NCBI RefSeq assembly: GCF_006440775.1
Contig: NZ_VFTZ01000008.1
Location: 186,001-250,000 of the forward strand
Direction of reading: 5' to 3'
From: Mesorhizobium sp. B2-7-2
GTDB lineage: Bacteria > Pseudomonadota > Alphaproteobacteria > Rhizobiales > Rhizobiaceae
Length of the DNA: 64,000 bases
In this document: piece after piece, positions 53,560 through 62,802 of the stretch
Layout: each line of letters opens with the position of its first letter
Position numbering within the stretch: the stretch's first letter is position 1
Position numbers and translations under genes: made by a program
The notes under the pieces: generated by a model
Told to the model about the DNA's origin: nothing
Seen by the model: the letters and a program-made list of their open reading frames with translations, nothing else
Databases searched by the model: none

Positions 53560-54123
53560 TCAGAACAGCCGTTCGCGGACGTAGACGGTGTCGCCGGGCA
53601 GGAGCGGATCGGATGTCAGCACCCGCCCGGTCATCACCTTGCCGTTGATGTCGCGGGTAATGTCGACGCTCCCCTGATTGGCGCGCGGCGTGAAGCCGCC
53701 GGCGATGGCGACCGCCTTTTGCACGGTGAGTCCCGGCACGTAGGAATACTGCCCGGCAGCGCCCACTTCGCCCATGACGAAGATCGGCCGGTAGCGGTCG
53801 ATTTCGACCGAAACGTCGGGATCGCGCAGATAGCCTTGGCGCAGCTTGTCGGCGATCGCCTTTTCCAATTGCTGCGCGGTGTGGCCGCGCGCCGGCACCG
53901 CGCCGACCAGCGGAAAGGACAGATAGCCGGACTGGTCGACGCTGTAGGTGTTGGTCAACCCGTCCTGCTCGAACACCGTGACGCGGACGCGGTCGCCGGC
54001 GCCGAGTCGGTAGGGCTGATCGAGCACCTCGTGAAAGGCGGCGGGTGTCGGGCGGTAGCTCGAACAGCCGGTGAGCAGCGACAGGGCAAGCAAAGCGCGA
54101 AAGAGGGAAGCAGTGCTTTTCAT
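53560..54123 (-). CDS. Polysaccharide export lipoprotein (Wza/GumB-like)
   Basis: ATG 54123 starts a 187-residue protein with a lipoprotein signal ending LLTGCSS. The Poly_export domain (YRLGAGDRVRVTVFEQDGLT) is followed by a SLBB-like segment (FVMGEVGAAGQYSYVPG and VQKAVAIAGGFTPRAN). It forms the periplasmic/outer-membrane part of the export channel. The frame extended to 54282 has no signal character. Divergent from the Wzz/GumC-like gene. Confidence 0.93.
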   Translation of the reverse strand: MKSTASLFRALLALSLLTGCSSYRPTPAAFHEVLDQPYRLGAGDRVRVTVFEQDGLTNTYSVDQSGYLSFPLVGAVPARGHTAQQLEKAIADKLRQGYLRDPDVSVEIDRYRPIFVMGEVGAAGQYSYVPGLTVQKAVAIAGGFTPRANQGSVDITRDINGKVMTGRVLTSDPLLPGDTVYVRERLF

Positions 54124-54385
54124 GACCGGCCAGGAACCTTCTTCGCTCTTGCCGCAAGCCGCGGCACAACCCCAGGAAAGTGCGACCGTTATCATCCTGT
54201 TAGGGTTAATGGGCGGTAAAGGAGCTCGGTCCGGGAGACCGGAGATCGGTAAAAACCAAATTGTTCTATTGCTTTCGCGCAATCTTCTTTGAGTGCTATC
54301 TAATAAGCATTCATTCTGATCTTAACGGGTGAGTTACCATAGTTCTTTACGGTCCAGCCTCGACTCAAAGTTCGGAGCAGGATGC
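54124..54385. promoter_or_regulatory. Divergent promoter region of the exopolysaccharide cluster
   Basis: About 260 bases between the Wza-like gene (minus strand) and the Wzz/GumC-like gene (plus strand). It is AT-richer (TTCTATTGCTTTC, TCTAATAAGCATTCATTC) than the flanking genes and must hold both promoters. No specific operator is recognised. Confidence 0.55.
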
Positions 54386-56617
54386 ATGTCCGTCCAGTCA
54401 GCGGCCGCAGACGTCGATGTCGATCTGAGACAGCTTTTCGCGAGCCTTGCGAGGAACTGGCTGCGCATTGTTTTTGTGACGCTTCTGGTCGCCGGGCTGG
54501 CCTTCGCCTTCGCCTGGCTCGCGACGCCCTATTATAAGGCGACAGCCAAGCTGGAGATCGGCTCGCGCGAATCGGAATACACCCGGCCGCCGGGCACCAA
54601 CGATGACGACAAGCCGATTCTCGACGAGCAGGGCGTGGCCACCCAGGTCCAGATCATTTCCTCGCCCGACATCCTCAAGCAGGTGGCGACCAAGCTCAAC
54701 CTGGACAAGTTGCCGGAGTTCGACGAAACGCTGAAAATGTCGTCGCTCGGGCGTGTGCTTGTGCTCGTAGGCTTGAAAAGCGATCCCTTCGATATCCCGC
54801 CGGACGAGCGTGTGCTGAACGCCATGCACGACAAGCTCAATGTCTACGCCGTTGAAAAGACGCGCGCGATCGCGATCGAGTTCGCCTCGAAGGATCCCAA
54901 GCTTGCTGCAGCGGTCGCGAATGGCATTGCCGAGGCCTATATCGCCTCGAAGGGCGACGCCAAGCTCGAATCGAACGCCGCCGCGACCAACTTTCTGGCG
55001 CCCGAAATCGCCGATCTGCAGAATCGTGTGAGGGATGCCGAGGCCAAGGTCGCGGCGTTCCGCGCCCAGTCCGACCTGCTGATGGGCGGCAACAATTCGG
55101 TGCTTCCGACCCAGCAGCTCTCTGAGCTGTCGAGCGAATTGTCGCGTGTGCGCGCCAGCCGCGCCGCGGCTGAGGCGAGTGCCGAGAGCGTGCGCCGGGC
55201 GCTGCAGAATGGCGGTTCGCTGGACAGCGTGCCGGAAGTCCTGTCTTCCGAGTTAATCCAGCGTCTGCGCGAGCGTCAGGTGGAGCTGAGGGCCAATATC
55301 GCCGATCTTTCCACAACCCTGCTCGACAACCATCCGCGCATCCGGGCGCTGAAGTCGCAGCTTGCCGACCTCGACGGCCAGATTCGCAATGAGGCGCAAA
55401 AGATCATCCGGGGGCTGTCGGCCCAGGCTCAGACGGCGAAGGCCCGCGAGGATCAGCTGATCGCGGACGTCAACACCTTGAAGGCCGCGTCAGCGCGCGC
55501 CGGCGAGCAGCAGGTGCAGCTGGATGCCTTGCAGCGCGACGCGAACGTTCAGCGCCAACAGCTTGAATCCTATATGGCAAGTTACAATGCGGTAGCCTCG
55601 CGCAAGGATCGCAGATACTCGCCTGTGGCGGCGAGCCTGATCGCGCAGGCCCAGGTGCCGTCGCAACCTTATTTCCCGAAGATCGGGCCGATCACCGGGG
55701 CCGCCGCCGCCGCTTCGCTGCTGCTGATGGCGATCGGCACGCTGCTTGGCGAGCTGTTCTCGGGCCGCGCCATGCGTCCGTCCGCCGGCGCCCGTTTCAC
55801 CGATATCGAGCAGGTGGCGATGCCTGCGGCTCGCACCGAGCCGGTTGTAGCCGAAATCGAGGACGACCACGGTCCTTTCGCGCCCTATGAGGCGGCCATG
55901 GCCAGCGAGCGACGGCCGGAGAGGCAGCCGCCGATCGCGCAGAATGAGACATTTGAAGCCGACACCGTTGCGGCAGGGCAACCAATGCCCGAGCCGGAAC
56001 CCAAACCGGGTCCGTCCAGGCTCGGCGAGATCGACGTCGACAAGGCTGCCGAGAAGCTGATCGCTTCCGGCGCGGCGCGTGCGATCTTCGTGTCGCCGGA
56101 AGGCGACGAAGCGGCCGCGTCCGCCGTGCTCGTGGCGCGTGAAGTATCCGACGCCGGCCTGCGCGTGCTGCTGCTTGACCTCACGGCATCGGGCGCCGCA
56201 TCGCGGCCGATGCTGGATTCGAGCCTTTTCCCGGGCATCACCAATCTGCTTGCTTCCGAAGCGCAGTTCAGCGACGTCATCCACCCCGATCTTTATTCGG
56301 ATGCGCATGTCATTCCGGTCGGCACCGCCGACCCTGTCCGCGCCATGCGCGCCGCTGACCGGCTGCCCATCATCATGCAGTCGCTGACCACGGCCTACGA
56401 TCTCGTCGTGGTCGAATGCGGTCCGGCCGACGCGCAAGGCATCGGCCGCCTGGTCGGCGACGGCACCGAAGTCTTCCTGTCCATGCTGGAAGCCGACGAC
56501 CAGGTGACGCAGGCCGCGGTCAAGCTGATCGAGAACGGCTATCCGGACGTCACGCTGGTCACGCCGGTCGGCCATGAGCCGGGAGATCCATTGCCCGGAC
56601 GCCGGTCGGCTGCATAA
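54386..56617 (+). CDS. Wzz/GumC-like polysaccharide chain-length protein with degenerate kinase domain
   Basis: ATG 54386 (GGAGCAGG upstream) gives 743 residues. The Wzz domain has membrane segments near 25-50 (IVFVTLLVAGLAFAFAW) and near 450-470 (AAAASLLLMAIGTLLGELF) with a long coiled-coil region between. The C-terminal part (about 550-740) resembles a BY-kinase/ParA fold, but the P-loop position reads SPEGDEAAAS with no GKS/T, and there is no tyrosine cluster at the C-terminus. It probably controls export and chain length without kinase activity. Confidence 0.9.
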   Translation: MSVQSAAADVDVDLRQLFASLARNWLRIVFVTLLVAGLAFAFAWLATPYYKATAKLEIGSRESEYTRPPGTNDDDKPILDEQGVATQVQIISSPDILKQVATKLNLDKLPEFDETLKMSSLGRVLVLVGLKSDPFDIPPDERVLNAMHDKLNVYAVEKTRAIAIEFASKDPKLAAAVANGIAEAYIASKGDAKLESNAAATNFLAPEIADLQNRVRDAEAKVAAFRAQSDLLMGGNNSVLPTQQLSELSSELSRVRASRAAAEASAESVRRALQNGGSLDSVPEVLSSELIQRLRERQVELRANIADLSTTLLDNHPRIRALKSQLADLDGQIRNEAQKIIRGLSAQAQTAKAREDQLIADVNTLKAASARAGEQQVQLDALQRDANVQRQQLESYMASYNAVASRKDRRYSPVAASLIAQAQVPSQPYFPKIGPITGAAAAASLLLMAIGTLLGELFSGRAMRPSAGARFTDIEQVAMPAARTEPVVAEIEDDHGPFAPYEAAMASERRPERQPPIAQNETFEADTVAAGQPMPEPEPKPGPSRLGEIDVDKAAEKLIASGAARAIFVSPEGDEAAASAVLVAREVSDAGLRVLLLDLTASGAASRPMLDSSLFPGITNLLASEAQFSDVIHPDLYSDAHVIPVGTADPVRAMRAADRLPIIMQSLTTAYDLVVVECGPADAQGIGRLVGDGTEVFLSMLEADDQVTQAAVKLIENGYPDVTLVTPVGHEPGDPLPGRRSAA

Positions 56618-56900
56618 GGCTGCGGGCCAATAGGGCTGTTCTGCACGCTTACGAACGCCTCGAGATGCTGGGAGCAGAGGCCGGGACCGCGACGTATCGA
56701 GCACGGTTCAGTGGATGCGGGGCATGATAATCCTCGGGCTACAGGACCGGCCCGGGCATTCTCGGCGGCTCCCGCACTTTACATCGGCGGCAAAGCACCT
56801 AGTTCTGATGTTTCGCGCTACGCACCTTCATGCGTGGATGATCGACAGCGGGACCGTGAACCCTAGGCCGGCCCCCCAAACTCCCAAAAGGATGGCTGTT

Positions 56901-57335
56901 ATGACACAGGCCAAGAACGGCGACACTGTACGCATCAACTACACCGGGCGTCTGGTCGACGGCACCCAATTCGATTCTTCCGGCGGTGAACCGTTGCAGT
57001 TTACACTGGGTGAAGGACAGGTAATTCCTGGTCTCGAAACGCATGTGGAGGGCATGGAAGTCGGCACGAAAAGCACCGTCACCGTTCCCGCCGACGATGC
57101 CTATGGCCCCCATCACCCCGAAGCGGTGGTAACCATCGACCGCGCCAGCGTGCCGGCAAACATCAACGTCGATGTTGGCGCCCGATTGCAGGCTCGCAGC
57201 CGCGAGGGCCGTCCCATGCAAGTGACGGTCATCGGCGTGGACGACGCCAGCGTCAAGCTCGACGGCAATCATCCGTTGGCCGGAAAGGACCTGGTGTTCG
57301 ACGTTGAACTGGTCGAGATCGTTCAGGCGGCGTAG
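56901..57335 (+). CDS. FKBP-type peptidyl-prolyl isomerase (SlyD-like)
   Basis: ATG 56901 (or 56892) gives 144 residues with the FKBP domain (VRINYTGRLVDGTQFDSS, FTLGEGQVIPGLETHVEGM) and an inserted flap domain (PADDAYGPHHPEAVVTIDRA) as in SlyD. It lacks the histidine-rich tail. A proline isomerase/chaperone of the cytoplasm; not obviously linked to the EPS genes. Confidence 0.93.
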   Translation: MTQAKNGDTVRINYTGRLVDGTQFDSSGGEPLQFTLGEGQVIPGLETHVEGMEVGTKSTVTVPADDAYGPHHPEAVVTIDRASVPANINVDVGARLQARSREGRPMQVTVIGVDDASVKLDGNHPLAGKDLVFDVELVEIVQAA

Positions 57336-57454
57336 TCTGGGTCGCAGTTAAGTGCGCTGCCAAGAATCTTGCCGTTGAGCACGACGATTCCGTTGACCTC
57401 TGGAAAAGGCTTCCCGCATGGCCCTTCGGCGAAGGATCAAAGGGACCGCGCATA

Positions 57455-57691
57455 TCAAGGCGCGCGATCGGTCAAGGCGTTGGCCCCTTCCTGCCCGGCG
57501 CAATGCGCGCAGCAATAGATGACATCGCCCTGCTCGACGCCATGCCCCATGATCCGTACCCTGCAATGCGGGCAGGTCGGCGCAAGCTTCTGGACAGCGC
57601 ACTCGAAGCTGTCAAACGTGTAGGTTTGCCCGCCCAGGCTCACCAGGAATGCCTTGTCATAGTCGTTGCCGCACTGGTCGCACTTAGCCAT
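57455..57691 (-). CDS. Cysteine-rich zinc-ribbon/metallothionein-like protein
   Basis: ATG 57691 is used because AAGGAG lies eight bases upstream (the earlier ATG is too close). The 78-residue protein has the cysteine pattern CDQCGNDYDKAF, FECAVQKLAPTCPHCR and YCCAHCAGQEG, a treble-zinc or metallothionein-like fold. It likely binds zinc or other metal; the function is unknown. Confidence 0.8.
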   Translation of the reverse strand: MAKCDQCGNDYDKAFLVSLGGQTYTFDSFECAVQKLAPTCPHCRVRIMGHGVEQGDVIYCCAHCAGQEGANALTDRAP

Positions 57692-57817
57692 AGCCATATC
57701 TCCTTCCGAGTGCGAAAACCTCTCGGCACTCGATAGGTTCCGTCGGGTCCTCTGGGTCTCGGCCCGTTTGCCCGCATCGCCTGGGGCGCGACGGCGATTG
57801 TGCGACTCTTGCCAGCC

Positions 57818-57920
57818 TAGAGCGTTTCACCGTTTCACGGAAACGGCGAACCGCTCTATCTCTTTGTTTTTACGCAATTCCGGACGGAAAACCGCTCACA
57901 CTTTTCCTGGAATTGCTCTA
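57818..57920. repeat. Rhizobial intergenic mosaic-like repeat
   Basis: A roughly 103-base element begins TAGAGCG and ends GCTCTA, with internal palindromes (CGTTTCACGGAAACG, AATTCC). Sequence of this type recurs in many rhizobial intergenic regions. Its right end provides the stop codon (CTA on the plus strand, TAG on the minus) of the acetyltransferase gene. Confidence 0.8.
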
Positions 57921-59147
57921 GCTGTCGTCCTCGACCGCGGCGGGCGCCGCCTGTCCGGCAGCCTTGCGGCGCAGCATCTTGGTCAGCTTCCAGACCGTCG
58001 GGTTGTTCTTGATGAAGGCCTTCGCGCGCGCGCCTTGCCGCATCGTCGTCGCCAATGCGCGGCCTTTAAGTGTCAGCGGCGCAAGCACCTCGAAATGCTG
58101 GACCTCGATGTCGCACCAGAGCCGCTTGTAAGGCTCGTCGCCGACCGAGAAGTCATACACATCGAAGCCGAGCTCGCAGGCTTCCTGGATGTTGTCGAAG
58201 AACAGGAAGTCGCCCGGGCTGGTGGACGAGAGATCGTCCTCGGCGATAGCGCCGAACTCGCAGATCAGCCGCTTGCCGGACCGGCTGGAGCCGGTCACCG
58301 CGCGCAGCTTGCCCGCCACGTCCAAGCCGTGCAGCAGGAAGGGCGGCTTTTCCTCGGCCAGCGCATCGGCGAAAAGCGCCCGGAAGAAGTCGCGTACTTG
58401 CCTGTCGCCGAAGACATTGGCGATGCCCATCTTGGCGAAACGCACCTCCTTCATCTCGAGGAAGGCATCGAGCAGCTTATCGACCTCCTCGCGGGTGCGG
58501 GCCTCGATGCGGCGGAAGGCGCCGACAGCCTCGAACTTGCGCGTCTGCGAGCGGTGCTTCTTGCGTTTGCGCTTGCCGCTCGCGCGCGACAGCAGCGCGT
58601 CGAACCCGCCGTCGAGATCGACCGCAAGCGCAAGGTTCGGACTTGGAAAGCCGGGCAGCGCGGCCAGCGGGTTGGCGACGCCGTCGAGGTCTGGCAGCAG
58701 CCTTTCCAGCGAGATCAGGTCGATATCCGGCCGCGCCCGCGCGATTGCCTGGAACATCGAGCGGATTGCCCGGCCGTCGATAGCAGGCAGGAAACGCGGG
58801 TCGGCGGCGACGAAATTGCCGTTGGCGTGGCGCCCGCCGGCGAAACGGGCAACATTGAACGGGCCGCTTCGCACGATCTCCAGGGCCAGCGACAGCGCCG
58901 GGCGGCCATCGCTGGAGAGCGTCGCGACAACCATGTCGGCGCCGGTCGCGGCCGCCCAGTTGCTCACCCAGGATGCGCTTTGCGCCGGCGCGAACAGCGC
59001 CGAGGCGCAGAATTGCACGTAGTCGGCAACGCCGGTGCCGTCGCTTGCGGTCGCAGTCCACCGGTCCTGGTCGGCTAGCACCGGGCGCGCGGAAGCCTCA
59101 TTGGCCGCGACCCGATTGCCGTCAAATGACGCGGTGGCGTCAACCAT
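57918..59147 (-). CDS. FemAB/GNAT-like acetyltransferase (BioF2/CelD-like)
   Basis: A 409-residue protein with the GNAT-like BioF2 domain in its second half: GKRKRKKHRSQTRKFEAVGA, EVRFAKMGIANVFGD, FLLHGLDVAGKLRAVTGSS and DFSVGDEPYKRLWC. These proteins are often encoded in exopolysaccharide or cellulose gene clusters. The acyl substrate is unknown. Its stop codon lies in the palindromic repeat at 57818-57920. It is divergent from the deacetylase gene. Confidence 0.85.
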   Translation of the reverse strand: MVDATASFDGNRVAANEASARPVLADQDRWTATASDGTGVADYVQFCASALFAPAQSASWVSNWAAATGADMVVATLSSDGRPALSLALEIVRSGPFNVARFAGGRHANGNFVAADPRFLPAIDGRAIRSMFQAIARARPDIDLISLERLLPDLDGVANPLAALPGFPSPNLALAVDLDGGFDALLSRASGKRKRKKHRSQTRKFEAVGAFRRIEARTREEVDKLLDAFLEMKEVRFAKMGIANVFGDRQVRDFFRALFADALAEEKPPFLLHGLDVAGKLRAVTGSSRSGKRLICEFGAIAEDDLSSTSPGDFLFFDNIQEACELGFDVYDFSVGDEPYKRLWCDIEVQHFEVLAPLTLKGRALATTMRQGARAKAFIKNNPTVWKLTKMLRRKAAGQAAPAAVEDDS

Positions 59148-59237
59148 CCCTCAATCCTTAAGACGTATTGGTTGCAACCTGGGGTTCGCATGGGCGAATG
59201 TCGTGCTTGAATAAGCCTAGGCGCAAAAGGTGAAGGA

Positions 59238-60296
59238 ATGATCGACGGGGGCGATGCAATCCGGAAACTGGCGCTGAACCTTGCCCGCTACTCCGGCCTT
59301 GCGCCTCTGGCGCGGCCGTTTGTCGGCGGCATCGGCGCTATCCTGATGCTGCACCGCGTCACCGCGGCACCGGAGAAGCCGAACAGCGTCAATCGGCATC
59401 TGAACATCGCTCCCACTTTCCTCGACAGGCTGATCTCGGACATGAAGGGGCGTGGTTATGCCTTTGTTTCCCTTGATGAAGCGATCGAACGCATCAAGAC
59501 GGGCGGGAAAGGCGGCCAGTTCGCCACGATCACTGCCGACGACGCCTATCGCGACAACATGACCGAGGCTCTTCCGATCCTGGAAAAACACGGCGCGCCG
59601 ATCGCCATCTACGTCGCCCCGGGCCTGATCGACGGCGCCGTCGATCTCTGGTGGGACGTGATCGAGGACATCGTCGACACCAGCTCGCGCCTGACGCTGA
59701 CGATGGCGGGCAAGTCGACGACGATCGATTGCTCGACACAGGGCCGAAAGATCCAGGCCGTCGCGCGGCTGAACGCCTGGCTGACCTTGGAAGTCCCCGA
59801 GGAGGAGCAGGGCGCAGCGCTGCGCGAGCTCGCCCGTTCGACTGGGTTCAAAATCGGCTCGGGCCGCCCATGCACGTTGATGAACTGGGATGAGCTTCGC
59901 ATCATGGCCGCGCACCCGTTGGTGACCATCGGTGCGCACACCGTCAACCATCGGAACTTGAAGCGGCTGTCCGAGGCCGATGCGCGCCATGAGATCGGCG
60001 ATGTCCGCCGCATCCTCAAGGAAAAGCTTGGCGAGGAGCCGCGTCATCTGGCTTATCCTTACGGCTATGCCAGCGCCGTCGATTGCCGCGAGGTGGGCTT
60101 CGCCCGCGATGCAGGCTATGCCTCGGCGGTGACCACGCGGCATGGAGTGCTGCGCCCCGAGCATGCCGGCTTCCTGCACGCGCTGCCGCGCATCTCCGTC
60201 AATGGCCGCTATCAGAGCCTTGCGCATATCCGCACGATGCTGTCCGGCATCACGACGCCGCTGGCCAATGCGGGCAAGATGGTCGTTACGGTCTAG
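59238..60296 (+). CDS. Polysaccharide deacetylase (NodB-like)
   Basis: A 352-residue carbohydrate esterase family 4 protein. The metal/catalytic motifs are AILMLHRVT, TADDAYRDN (canonical TFDDG, so Gly is replaced by Ala), HTVNHRNL (His-x3-His) and LAYPYGYAS. It should remove acetyl groups from a surface polysaccharide, consistent with the nearby exopolysaccharide genes. No signal peptide is evident. Confidence 0.9.
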   Translation: MIDGGDAIRKLALNLARYSGLAPLARPFVGGIGAILMLHRVTAAPEKPNSVNRHLNIAPTFLDRLISDMKGRGYAFVSLDEAIERIKTGGKGGQFATITADDAYRDNMTEALPILEKHGAPIAIYVAPGLIDGAVDLWWDVIEDIVDTSSRLTLTMAGKSTTIDCSTQGRKIQAVARLNAWLTLEVPEEEQGAALRELARSTGFKIGSGRPCTLMNWDELRIMAAHPLVTIGAHTVNHRNLKRLSEADARHEIGDVRRILKEKLGEEPRHLAYPYGYASAVDCREVGFARDAGYASAVTTRHGVLRPEHAGFLHALPRISVNGRYQSLAHIRTMLSGITTPLANAGKMVVTV

Positions 60297-60329
60297 GCCT
60301 GCCTAGCGCTTGCCTGACGCCGGTTAGGA

Positions 60330-60545
60330 TCAGCCCTTCGGGCGCGGCTCGATGATCAGCCATTTGATGATGGCCATGGCCGGCAGGACCCAGAGAAAGC
60401 CGCTGAGCAGGAAGAACAGGAGATGCGCCGTGGGCCCGTATTCGGCGAGCCTGGTGACCGCGATGGCGGAGGCGATCAGCGCGTAGAAGACGACCAGCGC
60501 CACCAGCAATATAGTTCCGATCAGCTTTTTCAGGCGAATGGGCAT
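60330..60545 (-). CDS. DUF2842 membrane protein
   Basis: ATG 60545 gives 71 residues beginning MPIRLKKLIGTILLV with two membrane segments and a C-terminal IIKWLIIEPRPKG. It matches DUF2842, a small conserved alphaproteobacterial protein often near ctaA. The function is unknown. Confidence 0.88.
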   Translation of the reverse strand: MPIRLKKLIGTILLVALVVFYALIASAIAVTRLAEYGPTAHLLFFLLSGFLWVLPAMAIIKWLIIEPRPKG

Positions 60546-60696
60546 GTTGCGGTTCCGTTGACTCGCCCCGCTTAGGCCGAATGACAAGAGGGCGCAACCG
60601 TCGCGGCCCGGCGCGACGGCGTGCCGCGCTGTCCAGTCTTGCCAGTTGAGCGGCCTTGGTCCACCAATCGCGCGTTTCAACCGCCGGGAAAGCGAA

Positions 60697-61788
60697 ATGG
60701 CTGCCATCACCGCCACGGCTCCCTATGCCGCACGCGACCGCGATCTCCACAACCGCGCTTTGGTGCGCGGTTGGCTCTACGTCGTGCTGCTGGTGCTGGT
60801 CGCGCTGGTGCTGGTCGGCGGTTCCACGCGTCTCACCGGCTCGGGGCTGTCGATCACCGAGTGGCAGCCGATCCACGGCGTCATCCCGCCGCTCAACGAC
60901 GCCGAATGGCAGGAAGAGTTCCAGCGCTACCAGCAGATCCCGCAATATGCCGAGATCAACAAGGGCATGAGCGTCGAGGATTTCAAATCGATCTTCTGGT
61001 GGGAGTGGGCGCACCGCATCCTGGCGCGCAGCGTCGGGGTGGTCTTTGCCTTGCCGCTGCTGTTCTTCTGGGCGACGCGCCGCATCGAACGCGGCCTCGG
61101 GCTGAAGCTCCTCGGCATCCTTCTGCTCGGCGGACTGCAAGGCGCCATCGGCTGGTGGATGGTAGCTTCGGGCCTAGTCGACCGCGTCTCGGTCAGCCAA
61201 TACCGGCTGGCGACGCATCTGACGCTTGCCGCGCTGATCTTCACGGCGACAATGGTGGTGGCGCGCGGCCTGGCGCCGCATTCCGAGCCGGCCGCCGACC
61301 GGTCGACGCAGCGGCTCGCCGGCGTCATCGTGCTGCTGACGCTGATCCAGATCTATCTCGGCGGGCTGGTCGCGGGGCTGCACGCGGGCCTTTCCTACAA
61401 CACATGGCCGCTGATGGATGGAAAGGTGATCCCCTCCGATCTGCTTCTTCTGAAGCCCGCCTGGCTGAACTTCTTTGAAAACCCGAAGACGGTGCAGTTC
61501 GTCCATCGGCTGGGCGCCTATGCGATCTTTGTCGTGGCGCTCTGGCATATGATCGCGACGTGGCGGCGCCAGCCCGGCACCACCCATGCCCGCCGGGCCA
61601 CGCTTCTGTTCGCGCTGGTGGTCGTCCAGGCCTCGATCGGCATCGGCACGCTATTGATGCAGGTGCCGCTGCACATGGCGTTGACGCATCAGACGATCGC
61701 GCTTGTGTTGCTTGGCTTCGCTGCCGCGCATTGGCGCGGCACCAAGGGCGCCTATCCGCTGCCGACCGATATACGCGTCAGAGGCTGA
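60697..61788 (+). CDS. ctaA: Heme A synthase (COX15/CtaA family)
   Basis: ATG 60697 gives 363 residues with eight membrane segments. Characteristic motifs are [72 protein letters not shown] and [12 protein letters not shown], holding the heme-ligand histidines. It oxidises heme O to heme A for aa3-type cytochrome oxidase. Confidence 0.97.
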   Translation: MAAITATAPYAARDRDLHNRALVRGWLYVVLLVLVALVLVGGSTRLTGSGLSITEWQPIHGVIPPLNDAEWQEEFQRYQQIPQYAEINKGMSVEDFKSIFWWEWAHRILARSVGVVFALPLLFFWATRRIERGLGLKLLGILLLGGLQGAIGWWMVASGLVDRVSVSQYRLATHLTLAALIFTATMVVARGLAPHSEPAADRSTQRLAGVIVLLTLIQIYLGGLVAGLHAGLSYNTWPLMDGKVIPSDLLLLKPAWLNFFENPKTVQFVHRLGAYAIFVVALWHMIATWRRQPGTTHARRATLLFALVVVQASIGIGTLLMQVPLHMALTHQTIALVLLGFAAAHWRGTKGAYPLPTDIRVRG

Positions 61789-61840
61789 GGCGAACCTTGC
61801 GGATCGCCTCGGCGGCAGCAAGCTCCAGGTTTACGACCGC

Positions 61841-62773
61841 TCAGTGCTTGATGCCGAGCATCAGGTCGAGGTTCTGCACCGCGGCGCCCGACGCGCCCTT
61901 GCCGAGATTGTCGTAGACGGCCATCAGCAGCGCCTGCGCCCTCTCGTCATTGGCGAACACATAGACCTTCATCCGGTTGGTGCCGTTATAGATCTCCGGA
62001 TCGATCTCCGGGATGCGCTCCATATGGGTGTAGGGCGCGACCTCGACTACGCCGCCATCGATCGACGCATAGTGGTCGGCAATCGCCGCGTGAAGCTCGG
62101 CGCCGGTCGGCACCCGGTCGAGACCGCCGAGCTGCAGCGGCACCACGGTGATCATGCCCTGCGCGAAATTGCCCACGGCCGGCTGCATGATCGGGTCGTG
62201 CGACAGCTTTGCATAGGTGCGGAGTTCTGGCACATGCTTGTGCTGCAGCGTCAGCCCGTAGGGCAGGAACTCGGGCGCGTCCTCGCCTTTTCCGACATAG
62301 TCCTCGATCATCGGCCGGCCGCCGCCTGAATAGCCGGAAATGCCGTTGACGGTCACCGGGAAGTCGGCAGGCAGCAGGGCGGCCGCAACCAGCGGCCGCA
62401 GCGTCGCGATCGGCCCTTGCGGCCAGCAGCCCGGATTGGCGACGCGTCGCGCGCTGCCGATCTTCTTCGCCTGGTCCTTGTCCATTTCGGCGAAGCCATA
62501 CTCCCACCCCTCGGCCACGCGATGCGCGGTCGAGGCGTCGATCACCTTGGTTGTATCGTTCGCAATCAGCGACACGCTTTCCTTGGCCGCCGCATCCGGC
62601 AGGCAAAGGATCGCGACATCGGCCGCGTTGAGGAACTCGGCGCGGGCGGCAGTCTCCTTGCGGCGTTCCGTCGGGATGGAGATGATCTCCAGGTCGCCAC
62701 GGTCGGCCAGCAGCGCCCTAATCTGCAGGCCTGTCGTGCCGTGTTCGCCGTCAATGAAGATTTTCGGTTTCAT
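61841..62773 (-). CDS. argC: N-acetyl-gamma-glutamyl-phosphate reductase (type 2)
   Basis: ATG 62773 gives 310 residues beginning MKPKIFIDGEHGTTGLQIRA. The active-site cysteine is in VANPGCWPQGP; other motifs are GISGYSGGGRPM and THMERIPEIDP. It reduces N-acetylglutamyl phosphate in arginine synthesis. It converges with ctaA and is followed on the same strand by nothing in the 52-base gap. Confidence 0.96.
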   Translation of the reverse strand: MKPKIFIDGEHGTTGLQIRALLADRGDLEIISIPTERRKETAARAEFLNAADVAILCLPDAAAKESVSLIANDTTKVIDASTAHRVAEGWEYGFAEMDKDQAKKIGSARRVANPGCWPQGPIATLRPLVAAALLPADFPVTVNGISGYSGGGRPMIEDYVGKGEDAPEFLPYGLTLQHKHVPELRTYAKLSHDPIMQPAVGNFAQGMITVVPLQLGGLDRVPTGAELHAAIADHYASIDGGVVEVAPYTHMERIPEIDPEIYNGTNRMKVYVFANDERAQALLMAVYDNLGKGASGAAVQNLDLMLGIKH

Positions 62774-62802
62774 CGCTTGCCAAATTCCTCGCGATTCCAA
62801 TG

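Noticed and set aside
57666-59078. 470-codon plus-strand frame opposite the acetyltransferase gene
   Set aside because: Antisense shadow; it also runs through a palindromic repeat.
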